A stretch of DNA of 64,000 nucleotides, from assembly GCF_902459535.1 (NCBI RefSeq), contig NZ_LR699554.1:2666001-2730000 (forward strand). Reading direction: 5' to 3'. This stretch comes from Paraburkholderia dioscoreae (GTDB taxonomy: Bacteria > Pseudomonadota > Gammaproteobacteria > Burkholderiales > Burkholderiaceae). The position numbers were made by a program, and so were the translations under genes. Shown here one piece after another: positions 6,927 to 15,634 of this stretch (its first letter is position 1; each line of letters begins with the position of its first letter). The notes below the pieces were generated by a model, which saw only the letters and a list, made by a program, of their open reading frames with translations, searched no databases and had not been told where the DNA came from.

Positions 6927-9280
6927 GCCGCTTCAGCTCCCGCCGACGCGCGCCGGCCGGCGAGTTGCTGCAGGTCTTCGACGATCTGCTTCTGCGACAT
7001 CACGCTCAGATCGATCACCTCCCGCGCCTGCGCCACGTAATAAGCAAGCTGCTCGTCGCTGCGTGCGAGGGATTTGTCGAGCGCGGTTTCGATACGCTGC
7101 AGGTGCGCGACCAGCTTGTCGTTCGACTCGCCGAACACTTGCACGGCGGCGCCGAACGCTTCGCCGAGACTCGCCACTTCGACGGCACTGCCGGTGACCT
7201 GCGCGGCAACCGAGCCCAGCTTGCCGGTTTCGAGTTCGATCCTGTCGGTGAAGCGTGTCCCCACGCGTTCCAGCAAATCCGCCGAGGTGGCGACGAGCGC
7301 GTCGACGGCCGTGCGCTGTTCCGTGGACGCATGATTGACCGCGTCGAGCAGGGTTTCCAACGTTTCCAGCAGGCGGCTGCGCTCCTGCAGCATCGCGGTG
7401 TCGCGGACCATGCTGTCGGAGAGCTTCTGGCGCAGTTCGGCGACGACTTCGGCGGCGGCCTTCGGCGCTTCCGAGGCGGCTTGCACGAGTTGGCCGACCT
7501 CGGCGATCGTGCTGCTGGCGTGCGCCTGGGTCTGGGCCGATATGTCGCGCGCGGTTTGCGCCAGCGTCTCGCAGATTTCCTGCTGACGGCTCGCAGTGCG
7601 CGCGCCCGCCTGTTCCCACTCCTTGCTCAGCGTCGTAGCCATCGCACCGAGTGTCTCGGTCCAGGCTGCCAACCGTTGCTGATCCCGCGAGGCCAGTTCC
7701 GCCTGCAGGTTCGCCGCGGCCTTGGGCGCTTCCGCCGCGGCCTGCACGAGCCGGTCGATCCCGGCAATCGTATTGCTCGCGTGCGCCTGGGTCTGGGCCG
7801 AAATATCGCGCGCGGTTTGCGCCAGCGTCTCGCAGATTTCCTGCTGACGGCTCGCGGTGCGCGCGCCCGCCTGCTCCCACTCCTTGCTCAACGTCGCGGC
7901 CATCGCGCCGAGCGCTTCGGTCCACGCGGCGAGCCGCTGTTCGTCCTTCGAAGCCAACTCGGTCCGCAAGTCCGCATGCGACTGTCCCACGCCGTGCAGC
8001 AAAGACGCCGCGTGCTGCTCGAAGGTGGCGGCAGCTGCCGCCAAGGCTTGCTGGTTGCTCGCCGCAAGCTTCTCGCCGACGCTTTGCTGGCGCGACAGCG
8101 CCTCGTTCCAGGCCTGCGATACGCCACCCGCCGCACTTTCCAGCCGTGCGGCGACGCCGTCCAGCAAACCGGCCGAACGTTGTTCGAAAGTGCCGGTGAA
8201 GCGATCCAGCGACGCGCGCAGGTGCTGCGCCAGTTCCTCGCTCGAACGCTGATGTTCCGCCAGCGCCTTGTTCCAGATGTCCGCGACGGTCGTGGTGCTC
8301 GCTTCGAAGCCGCTCGACAGCCCGTCCAGTTGCCGCTGCACGGCTTGCGTGACGGTGTCGTGCAACGCGGCCGTTTCGCGCGCGAGGCCGGCCATCGTGG
8401 CTTCCATGACCGGCTGCAATGCCGCGCCGGCGGCGCGCGTGCTGTCGGCCACGCTCGTCTTCAACGACTGCTCGACCGAACTGGCGAGGCGCGTGTAGGC
8501 GGCCTCGGCCCTGCCGTGAAAAGCCTCCTGACTCGCGATCTGCCGCTCGTTCAACGCGAGGCTCTGCTGTTCGATGGCCGCCATCATCGTCTGCAGCCGG
8601 TCGACCAGCATGGGCATCACCTCGGTCTGACGCTGCAGCAGCCTGAAGGCCTCTTCGCGCTGATGCGTCTGCGAGTAGATGCGCAAGGTCGTCGCGATCT
8701 TCACGTCGAGCATTTGCGCCGCCTGCAGACGCTCGCGCCGGCATAGCGCGGACAACAGGCCCAGCATGGCGGAACTCGCCACGCCCGCAATCGAGGTGCC
8801 GAACGCAAAACCCAAGCCCTTGACCGGCGCGGCCAGCGAGGCGCGGATCGCCTGCAGGTCGGTCGCGCTTTCCAGCGCCATGCCGGTGCCGCGCAAGGTC
8901 GCCACCATGCCGAGGAGCGTGCCCAGCATGCCCAGCAATACCAGCAAACCGACCAGGTAAGGCGTCAGCGCCGGCCCCGGCAAGGCCACGCGCTCGCCCT
9001 CCACGCGCAGGCGCACCGCGTTGCGCAAGCTGGGATGCAAAGGATCGAGCCACGCGCCGAGGCTCGGCGGCGGCGCGGACAGCCCCGCGACGGCGCGCGT
9101 CAGCGTGCCGGTGGCCTCGCGGTAGCGATGCAATTCGAGCGCGCCCGCCACGTAGCAAACGCCGATCAATAAGGTGACGGCCAGCGCCAGCGGGTTCGAA
9201 CCAAGGTAGCCGGCGGCGATCCAGCACACAGCGGCCAGACCTGCCAGAAACACAACGAGATCAATACGATATCTGGACAT
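6923..9280 (-). CDS. DUF802 protein: MotA/ExbB/ZorA-like channel with very long coiled-coil tail
   Basis: A 785-residue protein with four membrane helices (about residues 8-24, 30-48, 105-128 and 154-178) and then about 600 residues of Ala/Gln/Glu-rich coiled coil. Helices 3 and 4 carry LLGMLGTLLGMVATLRGTG, a 20-residue amphipathic linker, and LGFAFGTSIAGVASSAMLG, which match the MotA/TolQ/ExbB proton-channel pattern. The tail contains DUF802-type repeats, including two adjacent, nearly identical 87-residue units. The ATG at 9280 is chosen because it gives MSRYRID directly before helix 1; an upstream in-frame ATG would overlap the DUF3348 gene. It overlaps the OmpA-like gene by 4 bp. A long cytoplasmic tail on a MotA-type core is the architecture of ZorA in Zorya defence systems. 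Confidence 0.85.
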   Translation of the reverse strand: MSRYRIDLVVFLAGLAAVCWIAAGYLGSNPLALAVTLLIGVCYVAGALELHRYREATGTLTRAVAGLSAPPPSLGAWLDPLHPSLRNAVRLRVEGERVALPGPALTPYLVGLLVLLGMLGTLLGMVATLRGTGMALESATDLQAIRASLAAPVKGLGFAFGTSIAGVASSAMLGLLSALCRRERLQAAQMLDVKIATTLRIYSQTHQREEAFRLLQRQTEVMPMLVDRLQTMMAAIEQQSLALNERQIASQEAFHGRAEAAYTRLASSVEQSLKTSVADSTRAAGAALQPVMEATMAGLARETAALHDTVTQAVQRQLDGLSSGFEASTTTVADIWNKALAEHQRSSEELAQHLRASLDRFTGTFEQRSAGLLDGVAARLESAAGGVSQAWNEALSRQQSVGEKLAASNQQALAAAAATFEQHAASLLHGVGQSHADLRTELASKDEQRLAAWTEALGAMAATLSKEWEQAGARTASRQQEICETLAQTARDISAQTQAHASNTIAGIDRLVQAAAEAPKAAANLQAELASRDQQRLAAWTETLGAMATTLSKEWEQAGARTASRQQEICETLAQTARDISAQTQAHASSTIAEVGQLVQAASEAPKAAAEVVAELRQKLSDSMVRDTAMLQERSRLLETLETLLDAVNHASTEQRTAVDALVATSADLLERVGTRFTDRIELETGKLGSVAAQVTGSAVEVASLGEAFGAAVQVFGESNDKLVAHLQRIETALDKSLARSDEQLAYYVAQAREVIDLSVMSQKQIVEDLQQLAGRRASAGAEAA
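7438..7958 (-). repeat. Tandem duplication of an 87-codon unit inside the DUF802 gene
   Basis: Two adjacent copies of about 261 bp each encode nearly identical coiled-coil segments (about residues 441-527 and 528-614), beginning ELASKDEQRLAAWTEALGA and ELASRDQQRLAAWTETLGA. The inner stretch encoding SKEWEQAGARTASRQQEICE is unchanged in both. Such recent-looking internal duplication suggests that tail length is variable. Confidence 0.9.
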
Positions 9281-9290
9281 AGCGTCCCAG

Positions 9291-10052
9291 TTAGCTGGAG
9301 CGAAGGGCGGCGAGCAACCCTTCGACCGGTTGTAAACGAATCTCCAGTTCGGCAAGCAACACGCTCTGCATATCCTGGCGAAACAGGTTCAGCCATGCGC
9401 CGGGCGTGGGCGCCGCTGCGTCGCTTGCAGTCTCGCTTGCGGCCTCGGCAGCGGCCAGCGCCGCCTGTTCAGCGGCGCGCAAGCGCTCGAAGTGCCCAGC
9501 GAGCAGCGCGGGCACGCCGGCCAGCAGACTGCGCTCGCGCTCGCTCAGCGCGCGCTCCATCACCGCGTCCACCACCGCGAGCCGCGCCATGTTGGGCGTT
9601 CTGGCCGCCAGCATGGCGCGCAGGCGGCCACGCAGATTGCCGATACCCGTTTCCATCGACTGCTGGATGGCGAGATAGCGCTGCCGAAAAACGGCGTAGT
9701 CGGCTGCCGGCTCCGTGGGCACACTCTGGGAGGACGCGTGCATGGAGCCGTGCCGCCTCGCGACTGCGAACACGCTATCGCCCGTAATGGCTTTGGCCAA
9801 CGAGCTGCGCGCGCGGAGGTAGTCCGCCTCTTCGGCGCTGCCGAAGGCTCGCGCGCCAGCGGCAACGGCAACGGCAGGCGGATTGCCGTTCAGCGCCGAG
9901 GACAGCGCGATGGCGTCGGTCCAGCCGAGCCATTGGCTGAGCCGGTCCGAAAGCGATTGCCGGGATTCGGGAACATCGACATCCGCCAGGCGCGCCAGTA
10001 AGCGAATGAGCGCCGGGCCGCTGAGCGCAGTGCGCTGGGGGGTTTGCAACAT
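9291..10052 (-). CDS. DUF3348 protein, first gene of the stator-like cassette
   Basis: A 253-residue, largely alpha-helical soluble protein of the DUF3348 type. It opens with PQRTALSGPALIRLLARLADVDV and SLSDRLSQWLGWTDAIALSSAL. Further on it has an RQRYLAIQQSMETGIGNLRGR segment and a C-terminal helix (FRQDMQSVLLAELEIRLQPVEGLLAAL). No export signal is visible. It is the 5' gene of the operon, 10 bp before the DUF802 gene. In related genomes the order DUF3348-DUF802-OmpA-DUF2894 is, as far as I recall, kept. The role is unknown; a cytoplasmic component or loading factor of the membrane complex is a guess. Confidence 0.8.
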   Translation of the reverse strand: MLQTPQRTALSGPALIRLLARLADVDVPESRQSLSDRLSQWLGWTDAIALSSALNGNPPAVAVAAGARAFGSAEEADYLRARSSLAKAITGDSVFAVARRHGSMHASSQSVPTEPAADYAVFRQRYLAIQQSMETGIGNLRGRLRAMLAARTPNMARLAVVDAVMERALSERERSLLAGVPALLAGHFERLRAAEQAALAAAEAASETASDAAAPTPGAWLNLFRQDMQSVLLAELEIRLQPVEGLLAALRSS

Positions 10053-10206
10053 ACCACCGGAGGCAAAAAAGTCAGCAGTTTACACGCTGACGGGACCGCG
10101 GCGGTTGCCGCCCGCTCCGCGGGCCGCGCGCGAGAGGCGTTTCAATGTCGCGAATGCCCCGTCCGGCGGCCTTTCCAGCCCGCTGCTCCGACCGGTTGCG
10201 CAACAA

Positions 10207-11151
10207 TTATTGAGGCGACACGCCTTCGCTCGTCAGAAGGTGCTCGCGCATCCATTGCTCCATGCTGCACACGGCCAGGCCGCGCCGCGCGTTGAACGTG
10301 CGATCCACGCTCCACGACACGCCCGCGCCCTCGGCGAACACCACGCGGTACTTTCTGAGCGAACTGTCGGGCTCATCGGCCAGTTCGGTTTTCAAATGCG
10401 GCACGCTCCATTCGACGCGGCGGGTCTTCCGCCCAAGCATTGCATCGACGCAATCGGCCACCTGGCGATAGCTCACCGTGTCGCCGGCGACGAACACCAC
10501 CTCGTTGGCAATGCGTGGTTCTGCGAACACGATCTCCGCGGTCAGCATGCCGATGTCGTCGGCCGTGGTGACCGTCACCGCGTTGTCCCAACTGCCGAGC
10601 GCATGCACGGTGTTCCGTTCCAGGTCGACCACGCCGAAGGACGGCTCGAACAGAAAAGTCGTGAACATGCCGGTCGACACGATCACCCATTCGGTCCGGT
10701 CTTGCGCGCGCAGCAGGTCGCGGACGTCGAGCTGTTCGTCGAACAGATCCTGCGCGCTGCCCCGGCCGATGACGTCATAGTCCACGCCGAATTGCCACGG
10801 GAAATAACGCGCGACGCCAGCCTCGAGCGCAGCACGGGCGATCTTGAGCTGCACGCCCTTGCCGCCGACAAACCCGGTGCAGGAGATGACCGTGTCGAAG
10901 CGCCGGAACAGCGCGGCAAGCGAAGCCTCGGACTGCGCGGCCAGGTCGCCCGGCACGAGTTCGATGGCAAGCGCGCGCAGTTCGGCCAGCTCCTTTTGCC
11001 TGGCGGCATCGTGCGATTGCAGGGTCGAAGGGCGCAACAGAACCGCGACCGACACGCCAGGCGCCGATGCGGTCCGGCGCGCGAGACTGCGCAAGACGGC
11101 CATGCCGAGTTCACCGGCGCCGAGAACGAGAATGGATTGAGTGTGCGACAT
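10207..11151 (-). CDS. NmrA-like / aromatic alcohol reductase-type NAD(P)-binding protein
   Basis: A 314-residue Rossmann-fold protein of the NmrA/isoflavone-reductase-like atypical SDR group. The dinucleotide-binding motif GAGELG is at residues 11-16. The segments FDTVISCTGFVGG, YFPWQFGVDYD and WVIVSTGMFTTFLF are typical of the aromatic alcohol reductase subfamily. It probably reduces or senses an aromatic carbonyl using NADPH, but the substrate cannot be read from sequence. It is divergent from a LysR gene starting at 11450, the usual arrangement for a regulator and its target. Confidence 0.8.
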   Translation of the reverse strand: MSHTQSILVLGAGELGMAVLRSLARRTASAPGVSVAVLLRPSTLQSHDAARQKELAELRALAIELVPGDLAAQSEASLAALFRRFDTVISCTGFVGGKGVQLKIARAALEAGVARYFPWQFGVDYDVIGRGSAQDLFDEQLDVRDLLRAQDRTEWVIVSTGMFTTFLFEPSFGVVDLERNTVHALGSWDNAVTVTTADDIGMLTAEIVFAEPRIANEVVFVAGDTVSYRQVADCVDAMLGRKTRRVEWSVPHLKTELADEPDSSLRKYRVVFAEGAGVSWSVDRTFNARRGLAVCSMEQWMREHLLTSEGVSPQ

Positions 11152-11449
11152 GGGCGGAGCCTTTTCGAAGTTCGGAACAGTGTGAGTGGCGTTCGCCCGC
11201 GCGATCCGCCGTCACCGGCAAGACGCTGCGCAGTGGCGTCACGCAGAACGCCGAACGCAGGAGTCAGCCGGACGTTCCGGAGTCTAGGCGCGCGAGTGGC
11301 CGGCATTGTTCGCCCGCACGGAATTGATAAAGCGTCCGCGTCGAACCAGCCGGCTTCGACCTGCCATGCGGACGACTCCATGTAAGATGAACGCCCACCT
11401 CGACGCGCCTGTGGATGGCGCTGCGCGAACCCGGACAGGTGCCCCGTTC

Positions 11450-12361
11450 ATGGACAAACTTCAAGCAATGACGACCTTCGTACGCATCGTCGAGGCTCAG
11501 AGCTTCAGCAAGGCTGCGGAGACGCTTTCGCTGCCTCGTTCGTCGGTCACCACGACCATCAAAAGTCTCGAACGGGAGCTGGGTACGACACTGCTCCGGC
11601 GCAGTACCCGTACGCTGAGTCTGACCGATGCGGGCGAGCGGTACTACGCGTCCTGCCGTGCGATTCTCGCGGAGATTGCACGCGTGGAAGGCGAGTTGTC
11701 CGCCGACACCGCTTCCCCGCGTGGACGTGTGCGCGCCGACATGCCGGGAGTCATCGGCCGCGCAATGGTCCTGCCGAGGCTGCACGAATTCGCACAGCGC
11801 TTTCCCGGCATCGAGCTCGTGCTGGGTCTGAGCGACCGGCCCGCGGATCTGATCTACGACGGCATCGATTGCGTGATCCGCACCGGCGAACTGGCGGATT
11901 CGAGCCTGACCGCCCGGCGGCTGGGCGAGCTGAGCTGGATCACCTGCGCTTCGCCGCGTTATCTGACAGCGCATGGCGAGCCCGCAACCGTCGGCGCGCT
12001 CACCGATCACCATGCCGTCAACTACATCTCGAACGCGACCGGCCGTCCGCTCGACTGGCGCTTCCATGTGCAGGGCGAAGACCTCACGATCGCCATGCAA
12101 AGCCGCTTTGCGGTGAATGAAACAGAGGCCTATCTGCAGTGCGGACTGGAAGGACTCGGACTCATCCAGCTCTCGGAGTTCGTCGCGCTGCCCTATCTGA
12201 AATCAGGACGTCTGAAAGAAGTGCTGGCAACCGCGCGATCTTCGGCGGTGCCGGTCTCGATCGTGTATCCGCATGGTCGAAATGCAAGCGGCGCGACCCG
12301 AACGTTTGTCGATTGGATCGCGGAAATCTTCGAACAAAGTGACTTCAAGCGAGGCACGTAA
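11450..12361 (+). CDS. LysR-family regulator (CrgA-like group)
   Basis: A 303-residue LysR regulator. The winged helix opens MDKLQAMTTFVRIVEAQSFS and continues to LGTTLLRRSTRTLSLTDAG, followed by the effector domain (GRVRADMPGVIGRAMVLPRL, then SDRPADLIYDGIDCVIRTGEL), the pattern of the CrgA/DmlR-like group. The ATG at 11450 is chosen because this N-terminus is canonical; an upstream in-frame extension of 48 codons lacks family features. It is divergent from the NmrA-like reductase, its likely target. Its stop is 5 bp from the DadA-like gene, so it may be co-transcribed with that. Confidence 0.88.
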   Translation: MDKLQAMTTFVRIVEAQSFSKAAETLSLPRSSVTTTIKSLERELGTTLLRRSTRTLSLTDAGERYYASCRAILAEIARVEGELSADTASPRGRVRADMPGVIGRAMVLPRLHEFAQRFPGIELVLGLSDRPADLIYDGIDCVIRTGELADSSLTARRLGELSWITCASPRYLTAHGEPATVGALTDHHAVNYISNATGRPLDWRFHVQGEDLTIAMQSRFAVNETEAYLQCGLEGLGLIQLSEFVALPYLKSGRLKEVLATARSSAVPVSIVYPHGRNASGATRTFVDWIAEIFEQSDFKRGT

Positions 12362-12366
12362 ATAGA

Positions 12367-13599
12367 ATGAAATTCGATACCGTTGTGCTCGGGGCGGGCA
12401 TTGTCGGCGTGTGCATTGCCGTGCATCTGCAGAAACGCGGCCGCCAGGTCGCGCTGGTCGATCGCAAGCTGCCCGGCAATGAGACGTCGTTCGGCAATGC
12501 CGGGCTGATCCAGCGCGAGGGCGTTTATCCGTACGCGTTTCCTCGCGGGTTCGGCACGTTGCTTCGCTACGCGCGCAACCAGTCGCCGGACGTTCGCTAC
12601 CATGCCGACGCCATCTTCAGGACGGCGCCGTTCCTGTGGCAATACTGGCGCAACTCTCACCCGGCGAGACACGCCGCCATTGCGAAGTCGTACGCTACAT
12701 TGATCGAGCATTGCGTGAGCGAGCACCGCGCGCTCGCCGCCGACGCCGGCGCGAGCGCGCTGCTGCGCCCGATCGGCTGGATGAAAGTGTTTCGCACGGA
12801 AGCGGTTCGGGATGACGAGACACGCGTTGCCGAACGGTGGCATCGGGAATACGACATCGAGTTCGAAACGCTCGACGCCGCGCGCCTGCAGCAGCTCGAA
12901 CCCGATCTCGACAAAACGCTTCTCGGCGGCGTGCGCTATCCGGAATCCGATTCCGTGAGCGACCCGAACGCGCTCGTCACCGCTTACGCGAAGTACTTCG
13001 AAGCGCTGGGCGGACGGTTTTTCATCGGCGATGCGGACACCCTTCGCGATGGCTGGCAGGTCGATACGGAAGCGGGAACGATCTCGGCTTCATCCGCGGT
13101 CGTGGCGTTGGGGCCGTGGTCGGATCGCGCCACTGCGCGATTGGGCTACCACCTGCCGCTTGCGGTCAAGCGCGGATACCACATGCACTACGCGCCGCAG
13201 GGGGCGGCCTGTTTGCATCACCCGGTGCTCGACGCGGAGAACGGCTACGTGCTGGCTCCGATGGCGCGCGGCATCCGCCTGACGACGGGCGCCGAAATCG
13301 CCGATCGCGACGCGCCGAAAACGCCGACGCAACTCGCCGCCGTCGAGCCGATTGCCCGCACGCTGTTTCCGCTGGGCGAGCGTCTGGACGACGAACCCTG
13401 GATGGGCCGGCGCCCTTGCACGCCGGACATGATGCCGATCATCGGGCCCGCGAAAAAACATGACGGCTTGTGGTTCGCGTTCGGCCACGCCCATCATGGT
13501 CTGACGCTGGGTCCGATAACTGGCCGCCTGATCGCCGAAATGATGACCGGTGAAGCCACCGTGGTGGACCCGCGGCCGTTCAGCGTGGAACGGTTCTAA
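12367..13599 (+). CDS. FAD-dependent amino-acid oxidase/dehydrogenase, DadA-like
   Basis: A 410-residue DAO-family flavoprotein. The N-terminal FAD-binding motif GAGIVG is at residues 9-14, followed by ETSFGNAGLIQREGVYPYAF, which is characteristic of the DadA-like D-amino-acid dehydrogenase group. The C-terminal end has PWMGRRPCTPDMMPIIGPA and FGHAHHGLTLGP, the second part of the FAD/substrate site. Likely reaction: oxidative deamination of a D- or secondary amino acid with electrons passed to the membrane; the substrate is unknown. It follows the LysR gene by 5 bp. Its last 20 bp overlap the 3' end of a convergent LysR gene. Confidence 0.85.
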   Translation: MKFDTVVLGAGIVGVCIAVHLQKRGRQVALVDRKLPGNETSFGNAGLIQREGVYPYAFPRGFGTLLRYARNQSPDVRYHADAIFRTAPFLWQYWRNSHPARHAAIAKSYATLIEHCVSEHRALAADAGASALLRPIGWMKVFRTEAVRDDETRVAERWHREYDIEFETLDAARLQQLEPDLDKTLLGGVRYPESDSVSDPNALVTAYAKYFEALGGRFFIGDADTLRDGWQVDTEAGTISASSAVVALGPWSDRATARLGYHLPLAVKRGYHMHYAPQGAACLHHPVLDAENGYVLAPMARGIRLTTGAEIADRDAPKTPTQLAAVEPIARTLFPLGERLDDEPWMGRRPCTPDMMPIIGPAKKHDGLWFAFGHAHHGLTLGPITGRLIAEMMTGEATVVDPRPFSVERF

Positions 13600-14503
13600 T
13601 GGCGGGCTCGCCATTCGCCCACTCCCGCACTGCCTGCGCGAATAGCCTGAGCGCAGTCGGCGGATGGCGATTGGCGGGGTAATAGAGGCACAGTCCCGGA
13701 AACGAAGGACTCCATTCGGCAAGCAGCTGCACGAGCCGGCCCGAAGCCAGATATTCCGCGGCCAACTGGTCCGACACCCAGGCAATGCCGATGCCGGCCA
13801 GCGCCGCCTCGACCATCAGGTTCAGATTGCCCAGCGTCATGGGACCATCGACGTCGACACTGGCGCTTTTGCCGCGATATTCGAGGTCCCAACGGTAGAG
13901 CGCACCGCTTTCGAAGCGGAAGCGGATACAGCGGTGCTGCGCGAGATCGTGCGGCGCTTCCGGCTTTCCATGGCGCGCGACGTAATCCGGTGAAGCCACC
14001 GCGATGAACCGCATGTCCGGGCCGAAGCGCGTGGCGATCATGTCGCGCGGCACGTCCTGCAAGACACGAATGCCCGCGTCGAAACCCTCGGCCACGATAT
14101 CCACGAGCCGCGTATCCACGACGAATTCCACGTGAATGTCCGGATACGTCGCGAGGAAACCGGGCAACACGTGCTGAACCAGGGGTCTCGCCGCGGATTC
14201 GGATGCGCTGACGCGGATCGAGCCCGACGGGCGATTGCGCGCGGAAGCCGCTTCGTTCACTGCGTCTTCGAGATCGGCGATCGCCGGCCCGACGCGCCGC
14301 AGGAGTTGCTCGCCCGCTTCGGTCAATGCCACCGAGCGGGTCGTGCGATTGAAGAGCCGCACGTCGAGACGCGCCTCTAGGCCACGCATGGCATGGCTGA
14401 GCGCCGATGGCGACACGCCCAGCGTGCGCGCGGCCGCGCTGAAGCTGCGCTGGTGGGCAATCGCGATGAAAGCAGTGAGTTCGGACAGACCGGCGCGCAG
14501 CAT
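13580..14503 (-). CDS. LysR-family regulator
   Basis: A 307-residue LysR regulator with a winged helix at residues 1-62 (LSELTAFIAIAHQRSFSAAA through RLFNRTTRSVALTEAGEQLL), and an effector domain with the phrase DIVAEGFDAGIRV common to the group that controls aldo/keto reductase and quinone-reductase genes. It is divergent from the aldo/keto reductase at 14651 across 147 bp, making that gene the likely target. The 3' end overlaps the DadA-like gene by 20 bp on the opposite strand. Confidence 0.88.
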   Translation of the reverse strand: MLRAGLSELTAFIAIAHQRSFSAAARTLGVSPSALSHAMRGLEARLDVRLFNRTTRSVALTEAGEQLLRRVGPAIADLEDAVNEAASARNRPSGSIRVSASESAARPLVQHVLPGFLATYPDIHVEFVVDTRLVDIVAEGFDAGIRVLQDVPRDMIATRFGPDMRFIAVASPDYVARHGKPEAPHDLAQHRCIRFRFESGALYRWDLEYRGKSASVDVDGPMTLGNLNLMVEAALAGIGIAWVSDQLAAEYLASGRLVQLLAEWSPSFPGLCLYYPANRHPPTALRLFAQAVREWANGEPAIRTVPR

Positions 14504-14650
14504 AGATGAATTTTCCTCATAACCCTTTGCGATTCTAGCCGTATTGTTGAGCGGAGCACATCACCCTAAGCTTGAGGCCGTGAACGTCGCGCGACGCGTC
14601 CGCCCCTCCCGACGGAGCGGCACGCGCGGCATCCGCCAAGGAGAAAGAAC

Positions 14651-15634
14651 GTGCAAAAACGCAAACTGGGCAACGCTGGTCTCGAAGTGTCGGCAATTGG
14701 TCTCGGCTGCATGGGTTTGAGCTTCGGCTACGGTCCCGCCACGGAGAAAGCCGCCGGCATCAAACTGATTCAGGCCGCTTTCGAGCAGGGTGTGACCTTC
14801 TTCGACACCGCCGAGTGCTACGGGCCGTTCGTCAACGAGGAACTGGTCGGCGAAGCCGTGGCGCCGTTCCGTGACCACATCGTGATTGCCAGCAAGTTCG
14901 GCTTTCAGGACGGCGACACGAAGAAGCCGACCGACAGCCGGCCCGAGAATATTCGCGCCGTCGCCGAGGCCTCGTTGAAACGCCTCAAGACCGACCGCAT
15001 CGACCTGTTCTACCAGCATCGAGTCGATCCGAACGTGCCGATCGAAGATGTCGCGGGCACTGTCAAGGATCTGATCCGGCAGGGCAAGGTGAAGCACTTC
15101 GGTTTGTCCGAAGCGGGCGAGCAATCGATCCGCCGGGCGCACGCGGTGCAACCGGTGGCCGCATTGCAAAGCGAATATTCGTTGTGGTGGCGCGAGCCTG
15201 AGCAAAAGGTGCTGCCCACCCTGGAAGAACTGAGTATCGGTTTCGTGCCGTTCAGTCCGCTCGGCAAGGGCTTTCTGACCGGCGCGATCGACGCGGGCAC
15301 CACCTTCGACGCAACCGACTTCCGCAACCTCGTGCCGCGCTTTTCCGAGGAAAACCGCAAGGCCAACGCGGGCCTCGTCGAAGTGCTGGGCCGGCTCGCC
15401 GAATCGAAGGGCGCCACGCGTGCGCAGATCGCGCTCGCCTGGCTACTTGCCCAGAAGCCGTGGATCGTGCCGATTCCGGGGACGACCAAACTGCGTCGCT
15501 TGCAGGAAAACGTCGGCGCGGCTGCGCTTGACCTGTCGGCCGACGACCTGAGCGCGATCGAAGCCGCGCTGCGGCCTATCGAAGTGGTGGGCGATCGCTA
15601 TCCGGCGCAATGGCAGCAGCGTGTGGATCGCTAA
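14651..15634 (+). CDS. Aldo/keto reductase
   Basis: A 327-residue NADPH-dependent aldo/keto reductase (beta/alpha barrel). The catalytic tetrad is visible as D52 and Y57 (FFDTAECYG), K82 (ASKFGF) and H123 (LFYQHRVDP). The C-terminal cofactor segment IPGTTKLRRLQENVGA is also present. It resembles the YakC/AKR13-type group. Translation starts at GTG with an AAGGAG site about 7 bases upstream. It is divergent from a LysR regulator, and its stop overlaps that of the convergent GGDEF-EAL gene. The physiological substrate is unknown; carbonyl detoxification is plausible. Confidence 0.9.
   Translation: MQKRKLGNAGLEVSAIGLGCMGLSFGYGPATEKAAGIKLIQAAFEQGVTFFDTAECYGPFVNEELVGEAVAPFRDHIVIASKFGFQDGDTKKPTDSRPENIRAVAEASLKRLKTDRIDLFYQHRVDPNVPIEDVAGTVKDLIRQGKVKHFGLSEAGEQSIRRAHAVQPVAALQSEYSLWWREPEQKVLPTLEELSIGFVPFSPLGKGFLTGAIDAGTTFDATDFRNLVPRFSEENRKANAGLVEVLGRLAESKGATRAQIALAWLLAQKPWIVPIPGTTKLRRLQENVGAAALDLSADDLSAIEAALRPIEVVGDRYPAQWQQRVDR

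Noticed and set aside
6965..8746. A 593-codon plus-strand frame opposite the DUF802 gene
   Set aside because: It is a GC-rich shadow of the repetitive coiled-coil gene, low in complexity and Arg/Gly/Leu-rich, with no start signal or domain.
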